Under the pieces are notes generated by a model. The model did no database searches and was not told where the DNA came from. It saw nothing but the letters and a program-made list of their open reading frames with translations. A stretch of DNA of 64,000 nucleotides, taken from the NCBI RefSeq assembly GCF_947494025.1, contig NZ_CANLTQ010000003.1, forward strand, positions 192,069 through 256,068, written 5' to 3'. The translations under genes were made by a program, and so were the position numbers. Position 1 is the first letter of the stretch, and every line of letters starts with the position of its first letter. Shown piece by piece: positions 44,425 through 53,095 of this stretch. This stretch comes from an uncultured Jannaschia sp. (GTDB lineage Bacteria; Pseudomonadota; Alphaproteobacteria; Rhodobacterales; Rhodobacteraceae).

Positions 44425-44449
44425 CGGGGCGGCAGCAGAGGCCGCCCCG
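44425..44449 (-). terminator. probable terminator after the fasciclin gene
   Basis: CGGGGCGGC, 7-nt loop, GCCGCCCCG: a 9-bp GC stem 8 nt past the stop codon on the minus strand, followed by CTTCACC. The stem is strong but the U-tract poor. Confidence 0.5.
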
Positions 44450-44456
44450 TCCGGTC

Positions 44457-44933
44457 TCACATCGAGGGCATCAGCACCGTGTCGATGACGTGGATCACGC
44501 CATTCGAGGCTTCGATGTCCGGCTGGGTGACGGTCGCGTCGTTGACCATCACGCCGTCGGTGGTGCCGATCTCGAGCGTGCTGCCCTCGACGGTTTCGGG
44601 CATCATCCCGTCAGTCAGGTCGCTCGACATGACCGCGCCGGGGACGACGTGGTATGTCAGGATCGACGTGAGCTGCTCCTGGTTCTCGGGCATCAGGAGT
44701 TCGTCGACAGTGCCCTCCGGCAGAGCGGCGAACGCGTCGTCCGTGGGCGCGAAGACGGTGTAGGGGCCGTCGCCCTTCAGGGTCTCGACCAGGCCCGCGG
44801 CTTCAGCGGCGGCGAGAAGCGTGGTAAAATTGCCAGCTTCGGTCGCGGTGTCGACGATGTCCATGTCCTGCGCGTAGGCGGGTACGGCGAAGGCGGTGGC
44901 AGCAGCGATCGAAAGGAATGTTCTGCGGATCAT
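44457..44933 (-). CDS. secreted fasciclin-domain protein
   Basis: 158 residues with a Sec signal peptide ([21 protein letters not shown], cleaved before QD). One FAS1 domain: '[17 protein letters not shown]', '[22 protein letters not shown]' (H1 motif), '[13 protein letters not shown]' (YH motif) and '[14 protein letters not shown]' (H2 motif). Such proteins mediate adhesion or matrix contacts outside the cell. It stands alone between the two amine clusters. Confidence 0.93.
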   Translation of the reverse strand: MIRRTFLSIAAATAFAVPAYAQDMDIVDTATEAGNFTTLLAAAEAAGLVETLKGDGPYTVFAPTDDAFAALPEGTVDELLMPENQEQLTSILTYHVVPGAVMSSDLTDGMMPETVEGSTLEIGTTDGVMVNDATVTQPDIEASNGVIHVIDTVLMPSM

Positions 44934-45031
44934 TATGTGTCTCCCTTGAGACGCCGTTCGTGGCGTCGCGCAACCACCTAGCCGACCACTCCGGGGATCA
45001 ATGCGCCTGCGTCAGGACGACACGCGTTCCG

Positions 45032-45868
45032 TCACAACCGCGTCACCGCGACCCCGCCGACAATCAACACGGCCGCCGCACTTTTCCAGCGGTCCACGCG
45101 CTCGCCGATTAGGCCCCAGCCGATCAGCACGGCGAACAGGATCGACGTTTCCCGCAGCGCGCCGACGAGCGCGATGGGCGCCACCGTCATCGCCCAGACC
45201 GCGACCGCGTAGGCGCCGTAGCTGAAGGTCGCGGCGAGTGCGCCGACCGCCCAGGTCCGCCGGTCCGCGCGCCAGAGCGCGGGACCGCGCAGCCAGGTGA
45301 CGAGCGGCGAGAAGATCGCGACGTCGAGGAGGAAGAGCCAGCCTACATATTGAGCGGCCGAGGCGGCCACCCGCGCACCCGAGCCGTCGACGATGGTGTA
45401 GCCCGCCGTCATCGCCGCCGAGCCGAGCGCATAGGGCACGAGCCGCCGCGCCTCCCGTGCGCGCAGCGACCCCGCCGCCATCGTCGCGATGCCGCCCCCG
45501 AGGAGCAGGATGCCCGCGATCTCCGCCGCGCTGAGTACGTCGGTCAGAACGAGCGGCCCGACGAGCAGGACGATCATCGGCGCCGCGCCGCGTGCGATGG
45601 GGTAGACGCGGCTCAGGTCGCCCTGCTCGTAGGCGAAGGCGAGGAACAGCTTGTAGCCCGCGTGGAACGCGCCCGACAGGAGGAGCCAGGGCCAGACCTC
45701 AGGCGCGGGCCACGGATGGAACAGCGCCACGGCGCCCCCGGCGATCCCCTGGATCAGCGTCATGATCGCCATCCCACCGACCTTGGACGTGCCCGATTTC
45801 ACGAGGCCGTTCCAGGCGGCATGGAAGAAGGCCGCGCCGAGCACTGCCAGCAGGACGCCTGTGCTCAC
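45032..45868 (-). CDS. EamA/DMT family transporter
   Basis: 278 residues with about ten membrane helices. Two EamA repeats: 'AAFFHAAWNGLVKSG' and 'SGAFHAGYKLFLAFAYEQGDLSRVYPIARGAAP' in the first half, 'WAMTVAPIALVGALRETSILFAVLIGW' in the second. The GTG start overlaps the stop of the upstream gene (GTGA), so it is the last gene of the ABC transporter operon and could export or import a related small molecule. Confidence 0.88.
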   Translation of the reverse strand: MSTGVLLAVLGAAFFHAAWNGLVKSGTSKVGGMAIMTLIQGIAGGAVALFHPWPAPEVWPWLLLSGAFHAGYKLFLAFAYEQGDLSRVYPIARGAAPMIVLLVGPLVLTDVLSAAEIAGILLLGGGIATMAAGSLRAREARRLVPYALGSAAMTAGYTIVDGSGARVAASAAQYVGWLFLLDVAIFSPLVTWLRGPALWRADRRTWAVGALAATFSYGAYAVAVWAMTVAPIALVGALRETSILFAVLIGWGLIGERVDRWKSAAAVLIVGGVAVTRL

Positions 45869-47256
45869 ACGGTGTCCAGGTAGAGGTCCAACCGTTCCGC
45901 CTCGGTCAGATCCTCGATGTCGCGCATCTCCTGCCGCTTGGTCAGGACCATGTTGCGGACCAGCGCCTCGGGCAGGAGGCGCGGGGTCATCGGGTCGCCC
46001 TCGAACCGCTCGATCGCGTCGATCCAGGCGCCGGGAATTCGCGGCAGATCCTGCGCGTAGGCGTTGCCCTTGATTGGCGCGGGCGGAGTCAAGCGATCCT
46101 CGATCCCCGCGAGCGCCGCGCCGAGGATCACGGCGAGCAGGAGATAGGGGTTCACGTCCCCGCCGGAAATGCGGTGCTCGATCCGCCGATGTTCGGGCGC
46201 CGCCTCGGGGATGCGGATCGCGGCGGTCCGGTTCTCGTACGCCCAGGCAAGCCCGGTCGGTGCATGCGCGCCGGGGACGAGCCGGTCGTAGCTGTTCAGG
46301 TGCGGCGCGAAGATCAGCGTCGAGGCGGGCGCGGCGGCCAGAAGCCCCGCGACCGCGTGGCGGAGCGTGTCCGAACCCTTTGCCGTGCCGTCGTCGAAGA
46401 CGTTGCGCCCGTCCCGGTCCAGGACGGAGAAGTGCACGTGCATCCCGTTGCCGGCGTAGTCCGGATAGGGTTTGGCCATGAAACTCGCCGCGAAGCCGTG
46501 CTTGCGCGCCTGTCCCTGGATCAGGAGCTTGAAGAGCCAAGCGTCGTCCGCCGCCTTCAGCGCATCGGACTGGTGCGCGAGGTCGATCTCGAACTGCCCG
46601 ATCCCGGCCTCGGAAATGGCGGTGTTGGCAGGAATGTCCATCGCCTCGCAGGAATCGTAGAGCTGTGTGAAGAACAGGTCGAACGCGTCGAGGGCCCGCA
46701 TCGACAGCGTCTCCGCTCCCGGACGCCGCTTGCCCGAGCCGGGGGCCTTCGGCACGCGGAGCTGCCGCGTCGAGTCGTCGACGAGGTAGAACTCCATCTC
46801 CGTCGCCACGACCGGGGTGAGCCCGCGTCCGGCGTAGCGGGCCAGCACGGCGGCGAGCGCGTGACGCGGATCGCCTGCGAAGGGCCGGCCGTCCCGGTGG
46901 AACATCCACACGGGCAGGAGCGCGGTCGGCGTGTCGAGCCAGGGCATCGGCACGAAGCCCCGCTCGGTCGGGTGCAGGTGTCCGTCGGCGTCGCCGCTTT
47001 CGAAGACGAGCGGGCTGTTCTCGATATCCTCGCCCCAGATGTCGAGGTTCAGGATCGAGAAGGGAAACCGTGTGCCGTTGGTCTCGAGGGCGTGTGCGAA
47101 GCGGCGCGGCACCCGCTTGCCGCGGGCCTGGGCGTTCAGGTCGCAGGCGGCGACGCGCACCGAATGGATGTGCGGATGGCGGTGCAGCCATCCTTCCCGG
47201 CTCTCCTGCTCGGCATCGGCGGCCGCCCCTGCGGGATCGACGCCGCGGTCCTTCAT
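45865..47256 (-). CDS. second glutamine synthetase family protein (PuuA-like)
   Basis: 463 residues. Same family as the gene at 42242 but clearly diverged. Metal and substrate motifs: 'VVATEMEFYLVDD', 'EAGIGQFEIDLAHQSD', 'FMAKPYPDYAGNGMHVHFS' and 'ENRTAAIRIPEAAPE'. The N-terminus 'IHSVRVAACDLNAQARGKRVP' fits the gamma-glutamyl-amine branch. It overlaps the permease gene before it (ATGA) and the EamA gene after it (GTGA), so it is made together with the transporter. Confidence 0.88.
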   Translation of the reverse strand: MKDRGVDPAGAAADAEQESREGWLHRHPHIHSVRVAACDLNAQARGKRVPRRFAHALETNGTRFPFSILNLDIWGEDIENSPLVFESGDADGHLHPTERGFVPMPWLDTPTALLPVWMFHRDGRPFAGDPRHALAAVLARYAGRGLTPVVATEMEFYLVDDSTRQLRVPKAPGSGKRRPGAETLSMRALDAFDLFFTQLYDSCEAMDIPANTAISEAGIGQFEIDLAHQSDALKAADDAWLFKLLIQGQARKHGFAASFMAKPYPDYAGNGMHVHFSVLDRDGRNVFDDGTAKGSDTLRHAVAGLLAAAPASTLIFAPHLNSYDRLVPGAHAPTGLAWAYENRTAAIRIPEAAPEHRRIEHRISGGDVNPYLLLAVILGAALAGIEDRLTPPAPIKGNAYAQDLPRIPGAWIDAIERFEGDPMTPRLLPEALVRNMVLTKRQEMRDIEDLTEAERLDLYLDTV

Positions 47257-48056
47257 CGCATGATCTGCGGCAGGAGGCGCGGACGCCGGATGGTGGTCTG
47301 CGGCAGATGACGGTTCAGCCGGCTGTTCACGTGGCCCATGAGCCCGATAATAACGAGCGTCAACAGGATGAAGTACCCCGCAAGGATCGGGTAGGGTACG
47401 AAGGGGTTGAACGTCTTGTCCGCGAAGTAGCTCGCGTAATAGAGCGCGTCGCCGTTCTGCTGCCGTGCGGGGAAACCGGTGAAGAAGACGAGCGTGGTAG
47501 CGTGGAACAGGAAGATCGCCTCGTTCGTGTAGGCCGGCCAGGCCAGGCGCAGCATGGTGGGCCAGGTGATCCGCCGGAACCGCCGCCATCCGGTCAGCCC
47601 GTAGGCCGAGGCCGCGTCGAGGTCGCCCTTCGGCACGGCCTGCAATCCGCCGTAGAAGATCTCGGCCGAGTAGGCCGCGGTGTTGAGGAACAGCACGACG
47701 AGCGCGCCCATCCAGGCCGAGGAGAACGGCTCGAAGACGGGGGCCACCTGCTTCAGCGACAGGAACAGGAAGTAGCCGAAGAAGAACTGGATAAAGAGCG
47801 GCGAGCCGCGGAACACGAACACGAACCATTCCGCGGGCTTGCGCAGGAGCGCGTTGTCGGAGGCCTTGCCCACCGCCAGCAGCGTCGCGAGCGCGAAGCC
47901 CGAGATGAGGGCAAGCACGCCGAAATAGACGTTCCAGATCATGCCGGAGCCGATCAGGACGACCTGCTGACAGAGCGTGAAGTCGGCACGCGGCAGCAGG
48001 CGCTCGCCGATGCCCAGCGAGCGCAGACCGTAATCGAGAAGCGTCTCCCAGCACAT
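47253..48056 (-). CDS. polar amino-acid ABC transporter permease (HisM-like)
   Basis: 267 residues with five or so membrane helices. The EAA loop is 'LDAASAYGLTGWRRFRRITWPTM' region (about 170–190). 'FVFVFRGSPLFIQFFFGY' is the N-terminal conserved segment of HisM/ArtM permeases. The ATG overlaps the stop of the preceding permease by one base (TGATG). Confidence 0.9.
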   Translation of the reverse strand: MCWETLLDYGLRSLGIGERLLPRADFTLCQQVVLIGSGMIWNVYFGVLALISGFALATLLAVGKASDNALLRKPAEWFVFVFRGSPLFIQFFFGYFLFLSLKQVAPVFEPFSSAWMGALVVLFLNTAAYSAEIFYGGLQAVPKGDLDAASAYGLTGWRRFRRITWPTMLRLAWPAYTNEAIFLFHATTLVFFTGFPARQQNGDALYYASYFADKTFNPFVPYPILAGYFILLTLVIIGLMGHVNSRLNRHLPQTTIRRPRLLPQIMR

Positions 48057-48955
48057 CAGTGCGGTCCCGCGTTGGCGCCCGCCCGGCGCAGCCGCTCGCC
48101 CGCCGCCGTGGCTTGCCCGTGGCTCGCCCGCGCCGACAGACGTGCGAGGACGATCTCGGAAAGGCGGGTGAAGACGAGGTAGAAGACGAGGAGCGCGAGG
48201 AAGTACCAGACCCGCCAGTCGGGATGCGGATAATCGGTGAACCGCGACGTCTTTGCCGCGCCGAGCTCTCGCGCCCAGTAGACGATGTCCTCCACGCCGA
48301 GCAGGAAAAGAAGCGGGGTGGCCTTGATGAGGATCATCCACAGGTTGCCGAGGCCCGGCAGCGCGTAAGTCCACATCTGCGGCACGACGATGCGCCGGAA
48401 GGTCTGCCCGCGCGTCATTCCGTAGGCCTCCGCCGTCTCGACCTGCGCGCGCGGCACGGCCCGCATCGCGCCATAAAGCACGTTGGCCGCGAAGGCGCCA
48501 AAGACGATGGCGAAGGTCAGCACGGCGAGCGCGAAGCCGTAGGTCTCGTGCACCCATTGCGGTGCGTTGCCGAGCGGCATCTTGGCCACGTCGCAGACGA
48601 GGAAGTCGCTGCCCTGCCGCACCGGCTGGTCCCAATCCGGGCATTTGATCCTGTGGCGCAGGTATTCGATCCCTTGGTCGAGGGCGATCACGAAGAACAG
48701 GAAGAATGCGATGTCGGGCACGCCGCGCACGATCGCGATGTAGCCCTTGCCGAGCCACCGGAGCGGCAGCACGCCGGACCGCGCCGCCACCGCGCCGCCG
48801 AAGCCGAAGGCCATTGCCGCCGGCGCCGTGATCGCGAGCAGCAGGAGCACGGTGCCCACCGCCCAGTAGAGCGACAGGTGCTTGCCCGTGGTCAGATAGC
48901 ACAGAAGCCAGGGCAGGCCCTCGAGCGTGGCGGGATCGGTGCAGGCGGGGAGCAT
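48056..48955 (-). CDS. polar amino-acid ABC transporter permease (HisQ-like)
   Basis: 299 residues. 'YIAIVRGVPDIAFFLFFVIALDQG' is the conserved entry segment, and 'VETAEAYGMTRGQTFRRIVVPQM' the EAA loop. The internal loop with 'KCPDWDQPVRQGSDFLVCD' makes it longer than typical HisQ. I chose the ATG at 48955, which has GGGGGA just before it, over one 12 nt upstream. Confidence 0.9.
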   Translation of the reverse strand: MLPACTDPATLEGLPWLLCYLTTGKHLSLYWAVGTVLLLLAITAPAAMAFGFGGAVAARSGVLPLRWLGKGYIAIVRGVPDIAFFLFFVIALDQGIEYLRHRIKCPDWDQPVRQGSDFLVCDVAKMPLGNAPQWVHETYGFALAVLTFAIVFGAFAANVLYGAMRAVPRAQVETAEAYGMTRGQTFRRIVVPQMWTYALPGLGNLWMILIKATPLLFLLGVEDIVYWARELGAAKTSRFTDYPHPDWRVWYFLALLVFYLVFTRLSEIVLARLSARASHGQATAAGERLRRAGANAGPH

Positions 48956-49325
48956 TACGTCCCCCATCCCGCATGTCGGCGCCGCTCTTGCGAGATCGCA
49001 TTCATGGTCGCATTCCCTGGGGGCGATCCCATCTGACGGTAAAGCCGAAATGGCGGGGCAGCCCAAGACGTGGACCGCGCCGTTCTTCGGGGATGTCGCG
49101 ACGATCCACCGGGCGCATGGCGACAATCGCGGCGCCCGGCTGCGGCGTCTCGGCCACGACACACTTCGCGGTTTCTTGCCGGACAGCTTCGGGGCCGTCC
49201 TGCCGAATGGCCACCGCGAATGGGGAACGGGGGGCGTGTAGTCCCAGAGAAGCAGGAACACCCGCACCGCGGTGGGCAGGGGCCGAAGCCGGCGGCGACA
49301 TCTTATCCACGGCCCCCACGAAGGT
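48956..49325. other. 370-nt gap inside the ABC transporter operon
   Basis: It separates the substrate-binding protein gene from the first permease gene on the same strand. Short frames exist on both strands (e.g. 48927–49241 and 49002–49319), but none shows a ribosome-binding site or a family motif. It may be a long mRNA spacer for uneven expression, or a decayed gene. No clear hairpin with a U-tract was found. Confidence 0.45.
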
Positions 49326-50051
49326 TCACTCGTAGATGTCGGCGTCCTCGCCGAACCACTTCACGATCAGATCGTTCAGGCTGCCATCTGCCTTCATCGT
49401 CTCGATTGCGGCGTCGAAGGTCTCGCGGAGCTCGGTGTCGCTTTCGCGCAGGCCCATGCCGATACCGTCGCCGAGCTGGACCTCATCACCCACGAAGGCG
49501 AGCTCGCCGGCGGATTCCTCGACCGTGGGCACCAGCGCGTCCCGGTCTGCGAAGACCGCGTCGGCCTCGCCGGAGCGGACGGCGGCCACCGTCTCGTCGA
49601 AGGTCGCGTATTCGAGGAGCATCGCACCCGACTCGGCGACATGGGCCGCCTGGATGGTCCCGGCCTGCGCGGCGACGACGCCGTTCTCGATATCCGCATC
49701 CTCCGACATCCCGACATAGGCTGACGCTGCAGGCGGGATGTAGTTCTGCGTGAAGTCGATCACCTCGTCGCGCTCGTCGGTGATCGACATGCCGGCGATG
49801 ATCGTGTCGAAGTTCCCCGAGGTCAGGTTCGGGATGATCGAATCCCAGTCGTTCGTGACCCATTCGCAGGTCAGTTCGGCCCGGACGCAGAGCTCGTCGC
49901 CGAGCTCGCGCTCGAACCCATCCACCTCGCCCGCGTCGTTAAGGAAATTGTAGGGCGGGTAGGCGCCCTCGGTCCCCATGCGGATAGTGTCCTGCGCAAG
50001 GGCGGCATTGCCCCCGAGCGCGAGGACGACGGCGATGGCGATGGCTCTCAT
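49326..50051 (-). CDS. amino-acid ABC transporter substrate-binding protein (lysine/arginine/ornithine/histidine type)
   Basis: 241 residues with a signal peptide (MRAIAIAVVLALGGNAALA, then QD). Periplasmic binding fold: 'IRMGTEGAYPPYNFLNDAGEV', the Cys pair 'LCVRAELTCEWV' as in the LAO/HisJ proteins, 'IIAGMSITDERDEVIDFT' and 'SLNDLIVKWFGEDADIY'. The likely ligands are basic amino acids or related amines such as ornithine. I chose the ATG at 50051, which gives a clean signal peptide. Confidence 0.92.
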   Translation of the reverse strand: MRAIAIAVVLALGGNAALAQDTIRMGTEGAYPPYNFLNDAGEVDGFERELGDELCVRAELTCEWVTNDWDSIIPNLTSGNFDTIIAGMSITDERDEVIDFTQNYIPPAASAYVGMSEDADIENGVVAAQAGTIQAAHVAESGAMLLEYATFDETVAAVRSGEADAVFADRDALVPTVEESAGELAFVGDEVQLGDGIGMGLRESDTELRETFDAAIETMKADGSLNDLIVKWFGEDADIYE

Positions 50052-50100
50052 GTGGTCTCTCCGTGTTGGGCCGCCCCTGTGGTCGGGGCTGGCGGGATGG

Positions 50101-50874
50101 TCATGCGGCGACGGCGCTGAGGAAGCCGCGGAGGCGTTCGGACCGGGGCGCACCGAACAGGCGGTCGGGCGGCCCCTGCTCCTCGATCAGGCCCTGATGC
50201 AGGAAAACGACGTGGTCGCTCACATCGCGGGCGAGGTTCATGTCGTGGGTGACGATGACCATGGTGCGCCCCTCGGCGGCGAGCGCCTTGATGACGCGGA
50301 TCACCTCCTGCTCGAGTTCGGGGTCGAGCGCGGAGGTCGGCTCATCGAAAAGAAGCGCGCGCGGCTCCATGGCGAGCGCTCGGGCGATGGCGGCGCGCTG
50401 CTGCTGGCCGCCCGAAAGCTGCGCGGGCCAGGCGTCGGCCTTGTCGCCGATCCCCACCTTGTCGAGATAGCCGCGCGCCGCCGCCTCGACCTCGCCGGGG
50501 TCGCGCTTCAGCACGTGGACCGGCGCCTCCATCACGTTCTGCAGGATCGTGAGATGCGACCAGAGGTTGAAGGACTGGAACACCATCGAAAGGTTGGTGC
50601 GGATGCGCGTGACCTGCTTCGGGTCGGCCGGCCGCCGGGCATGCCCGTTCCCGTGCCAGCGCACGGGCTCTTCGCAAAACAGGATCTCCCCCTTCTGGCT
50701 GTCCTCGAGCAGGTTGGCGCAGCGCAGAAGCGTGGATTTTCCCGATCCCGAGGAGCCGATCAGCGAGACGACCTCGCCCTGCCGGGCAAGGAGGTCGATG
50801 CCCTTCAGCACTTCCAGACAGGCATAGGCCTTGTGGAGCCCACGGATTTCGAGAACGGGAGGCGCGTCGGTCAC
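50101..50874 (-). CDS. amino-acid ABC transporter ATP-binding protein (HisP-like)
   Basis: 257 residues from the GTG at 50874 (VTDAPPVLEIRGLHK) behind GGAAAG; this equals the HisP length. An in-frame ATG at 50916 would add 14 basic residues. Walker A 'LIGSSGSGKSTLLRC', Q-loop 'MVFQSFNLWSHLTILQNV', signature 'QLSGGQQQRAAIARALA', Walker B 'ALLFDEPTSALDPE' and H-loop 'VIVTHDMNLA' are all intact. It heads the six-gene transporter/GS operon. Confidence 0.95.
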   Translation of the reverse strand: MTDAPPVLEIRGLHKAYACLEVLKGIDLLARQGEVVSLIGSSGSGKSTLLRCANLLEDSQKGEILFCEEPVRWHGNGHARRPADPKQVTRIRTNLSMVFQSFNLWSHLTILQNVMEAPVHVLKRDPGEVEAAARGYLDKVGIGDKADAWPAQLSGGQQQRAAIARALAMEPRALLFDEPTSALDPELEQEVIRVIKALAAEGRTMVIVTHDMNLARDVSDHVVFLHQGLIEEQGPPDRLFGAPRSERLRGFLSAVAA

Positions 50875-50977
50875 GGGGCGCTTTCCAAGGTTTGCGTTCG
50901 CACGTTTACGCCGCAAATCCCGCCGGAATGCAATGGGCGGACGGACGTGCCGTCGCGACGAGGCCCCGGCCGAGGCC

Positions 50978-51418
50978 CTAAAGACGCGCCTCGGCCCGCT
51001 GCCGCGCCAGCGCGCTGTCGCGATCGGCGATGCCGAGGAGGTTGGCGAGGAGCCTGAGAAGCCCGTCCTCCTCCTCGTCGCGCGTTCCGTCCGCGAGGAC
51101 GACCGACCAGAGCGCCTCGATCACCGCGATCCGCTCCTCCAGAGGTATCGCGTCCTTGACCGCGCGCGTGAAGCGAACGGTGTCGGGCGCCTCGGCCTCC
51201 AGCTCCTCGGCCTCCTTGCGGAGCGCCTCGGCGCCCCAGGCATCAAGGCCGTGACGGCGCATCAGGATGCGATCGATCCTGGAGATCTCCGCCGCCGCGT
51301 AGTTCCCGTCGCTGCGGGCGACGCGCACCATGAGAGCGGCGAGCGCGAGACGGGCGTCCGGTTCGGGAAAGGGGCCCGGTTCGGGCGTGGTGAGGCGGCG
51401 GAGAAGATCGACGAACAT
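50978..51418 (-). CDS. TerB family tellurite resistance-like protein
   Basis: 146 residues from the ATG at 51418 (MFVDLLRRLTTPEPG); frames upstream are open to 51508. All-helical TerB/DjlA-N domain: 'LALAALMVRVARSDGNYAAAEISRIDRILMRR' and 'ALWSVVLADGTRDEEEDGLLRLLANLLGI' contain the two acidic metal-binding helices. The role in the cell is unclear; TerB domains occur in membrane stress modules. Confidence 0.83.
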   Translation of the reverse strand: MFVDLLRRLTTPEPGPFPEPDARLALAALMVRVARSDGNYAAAEISRIDRILMRRHGLDAWGAEALRKEAEELEAEAPDTVRFTRAVKDAIPLEERIAVIEALWSVVLADGTRDEEEDGLLRLLANLLGIADRDSALARQRAEARL

Positions 51419-51815
51419 GTCCGGCATATAGGTGTGTAGACGCGCCACGGCCAGAGCGCACTTGCCGGCCGCCGTCGGCGGGATCGACGCCATTGCGTCG
51501 CGACCCACCCGATCGGGGAATCTGTCTTTGATTCGTGGATACGCCGGTGACGTGCGGGCCGAGCAGTAGGGGGATCGTGACCTTTCGAGAGGGCAAGCAG
51601 ACGCAGGATCGGGTGGCCCTGCCTCCCATGTTGTGATTGTCAGGCGCGCTACGGCAATGGGCGGCCCCGCCCGGGGGGGGCGGTCTGGGTCGCTCGGCTT
51701 GCCGCCGGGCGGAACGATCCGAGGGGCTGAACGAGCCCCGCCGGAAGAAGGTGGGGCATAGCTGGAATGCGCGCGGATGCGCCGGCGGGGGGGATGCCCG
51801 GCGCAACCGGACGCC
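51419..51815. other. 397-nt stretch without a recognised gene
   Basis: It lies between TerB and the DUF1330 gene. It contains a hairpin GGGGCT/AGCCCC at 51723–51739 without a U-tract, and a long run of G near 51671–51680. No coding frame with a start signal is convincing. Confidence 0.5.
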
Positions 51816-52109
51816 CTATCCGTTCCAGCCCTCGACGATCACCAGATCGGTCTCGCTGATCCCCTGCCGCAGACGGATCGCCGCCTGATAGGCGTCGCTG
51901 TCGTAACAGGCGCGGGCGGCGGCGTAGCTGGGGAATTCGATGACGACCGTGCGGGGCTTCGCAGCGCCCTCGCGCAGTTCCTGCGTCCCGCCCCGCACGA
52001 GAAACCGGCCGCCATGCTCCGCGAGCGGCGCGGCGTTGGCCGCGCGATAGAGATCGTAGCGCTCCGGGTCGTCCACCCGTCCCTGCGCGATCCAGTATCC
52101 CCTTGTCAT
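51816..52109 (-). CDS. DUF1330 domain protein
   Basis: 97 residues. Dimeric alpha/beta-barrel-like family: 'GYWIAQGRVDDPERYDLY', 'HGGRFLVRGGTQEL', 'TVVIEFPSYAAARACYDSDAYQ' and 'DLVIVEGW' match DUF1330. Function unknown. Its start overlaps the rlmJ stop by 4 nt. Confidence 0.9.
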   Translation of the reverse strand: MTRGYWIAQGRVDDPERYDLYRAANAAPLAEHGGRFLVRGGTQELREGAAKPRTVVIEFPSYAAARACYDSDAYQAAIRLRQGISETDLVIVEGWNG

Positions 52110-52888
52110 GGTTCCTCCTCGAAGATGCGGGTCAGGTCGTCCGCGGCCTGCACGAGCCCCCAGGGCGGGTTCGCCACCGCGAGGCCGGAGCCCTCCATAC
52201 CGTGCCCCGCACGCGCCGGCGGGAAACGTACCTCGTGCACGAACAGGTCCGGGATCGCCGCGCGCAGGGCGCGGAGCATCGGGCCGTGGCGGCGGTCGGG
52301 CAGGAGCGGATACCACAGCATCAGCACGCCGACGTTCCACTTGCGGTTGAGCTGCGGCAGCAGCGCGGCGAGGCGCTCGTACTCGGTGCGGATCTCCCAT
52401 GACGGATCGATCAGCATCAGCCCCCGGCGCGGATCGGGCGGGGCGAGGGCGCGCGCCATCTCCAGTCCGTCGCGACGGTGGACGCGGGTGTTCGGGCTCG
52501 CGGGCATCGCCTCGAGCAGGGCCGCGTGTTCCGCGGGGTGCAGCTCGGCCAAGTCCATTCGGTCGAACCGGCGCAGAAGATGCGCGGCAAGGCGCGGCGA
52601 GCCGGGATAGGCGTCCGGCCCGTGCGCGGCGCGGATCGCGGCCAGCGCGGCCGGGTAGGGGTGGTCTGCGGGAAAGCGCGACAGGAGCCGTCCCACGCCC
52701 GCCGCCGCCTCGCCCGTGCGCGCGGCCATCGCGCCCCCGAGATCGTAGAGCCCGCGCCCGGCATGCGTCTCGAGGTAGCTCAGCGCCTTGTCCTTCCGCG
52801 TCAGGTAGCGCAGCGCCACGGCGAGCGCCGCGTGCTTGTGCACGTCGGCCGCGTTCCCGGCATGGTATCCGTGTTGGTAGCTCAGCAT
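52106..52888 (-). CDS. rlmJ: 23S rRNA (adenine-2030-N6)-methyltransferase RlmJ
   Basis: 260 residues. The N-terminal 'LSYQHGYHAGNAADVHKH' and 'LSYLETHAGRGLYDL' are RlmJ signatures. The catalytic motif IV reads DPSWE ('LMLIDPSWEIRTEY'), where the usual form is DPPYE. The C-terminal 'GMEGSGLAVANPPWGL' is conserved. I chose the ATG at 52888. Confidence 0.92.
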   Translation of the reverse strand: MLSYQHGYHAGNAADVHKHAALAVALRYLTRKDKALSYLETHAGRGLYDLGGAMAARTGEAAAGVGRLLSRFPADHPYPAALAAIRAAHGPDAYPGSPRLAAHLLRRFDRMDLAELHPAEHAALLEAMPASPNTRVHRRDGLEMARALAPPDPRRGLMLIDPSWEIRTEYERLAALLPQLNRKWNVGVLMLWYPLLPDRRHGPMLRALRAAIPDLFVHEVRFPPARAGHGMEGSGLAVANPPWGLVQAADDLTRIFEEEP

Positions 52889-53095
52889 CCCCCGGGGGTA
52901 AGGCGCCGGAGAGCGAAGGGGAAGCGCCTTGCCGGTCCGCGGCCTGCCGCACCCGGCGGCCACGCGCGGTCGTTTCGCCGGCGGCTCGGGCGTTCATGCA
53001 ACAGATGCGGAGGAATCCACGAAATTGATCGTGTGTTTGCCAAGGGACGTGCTAGCTGTCGCAGCATCGTAATCACGCTGCCACGAGATTCGCCC

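Noticed and set aside
49002..49319. Short minus-strand frame in the transporter operon gap
   Set aside because: No ribosome-binding site and no recognisable motif; overlapping frames on the other strand are equally open.
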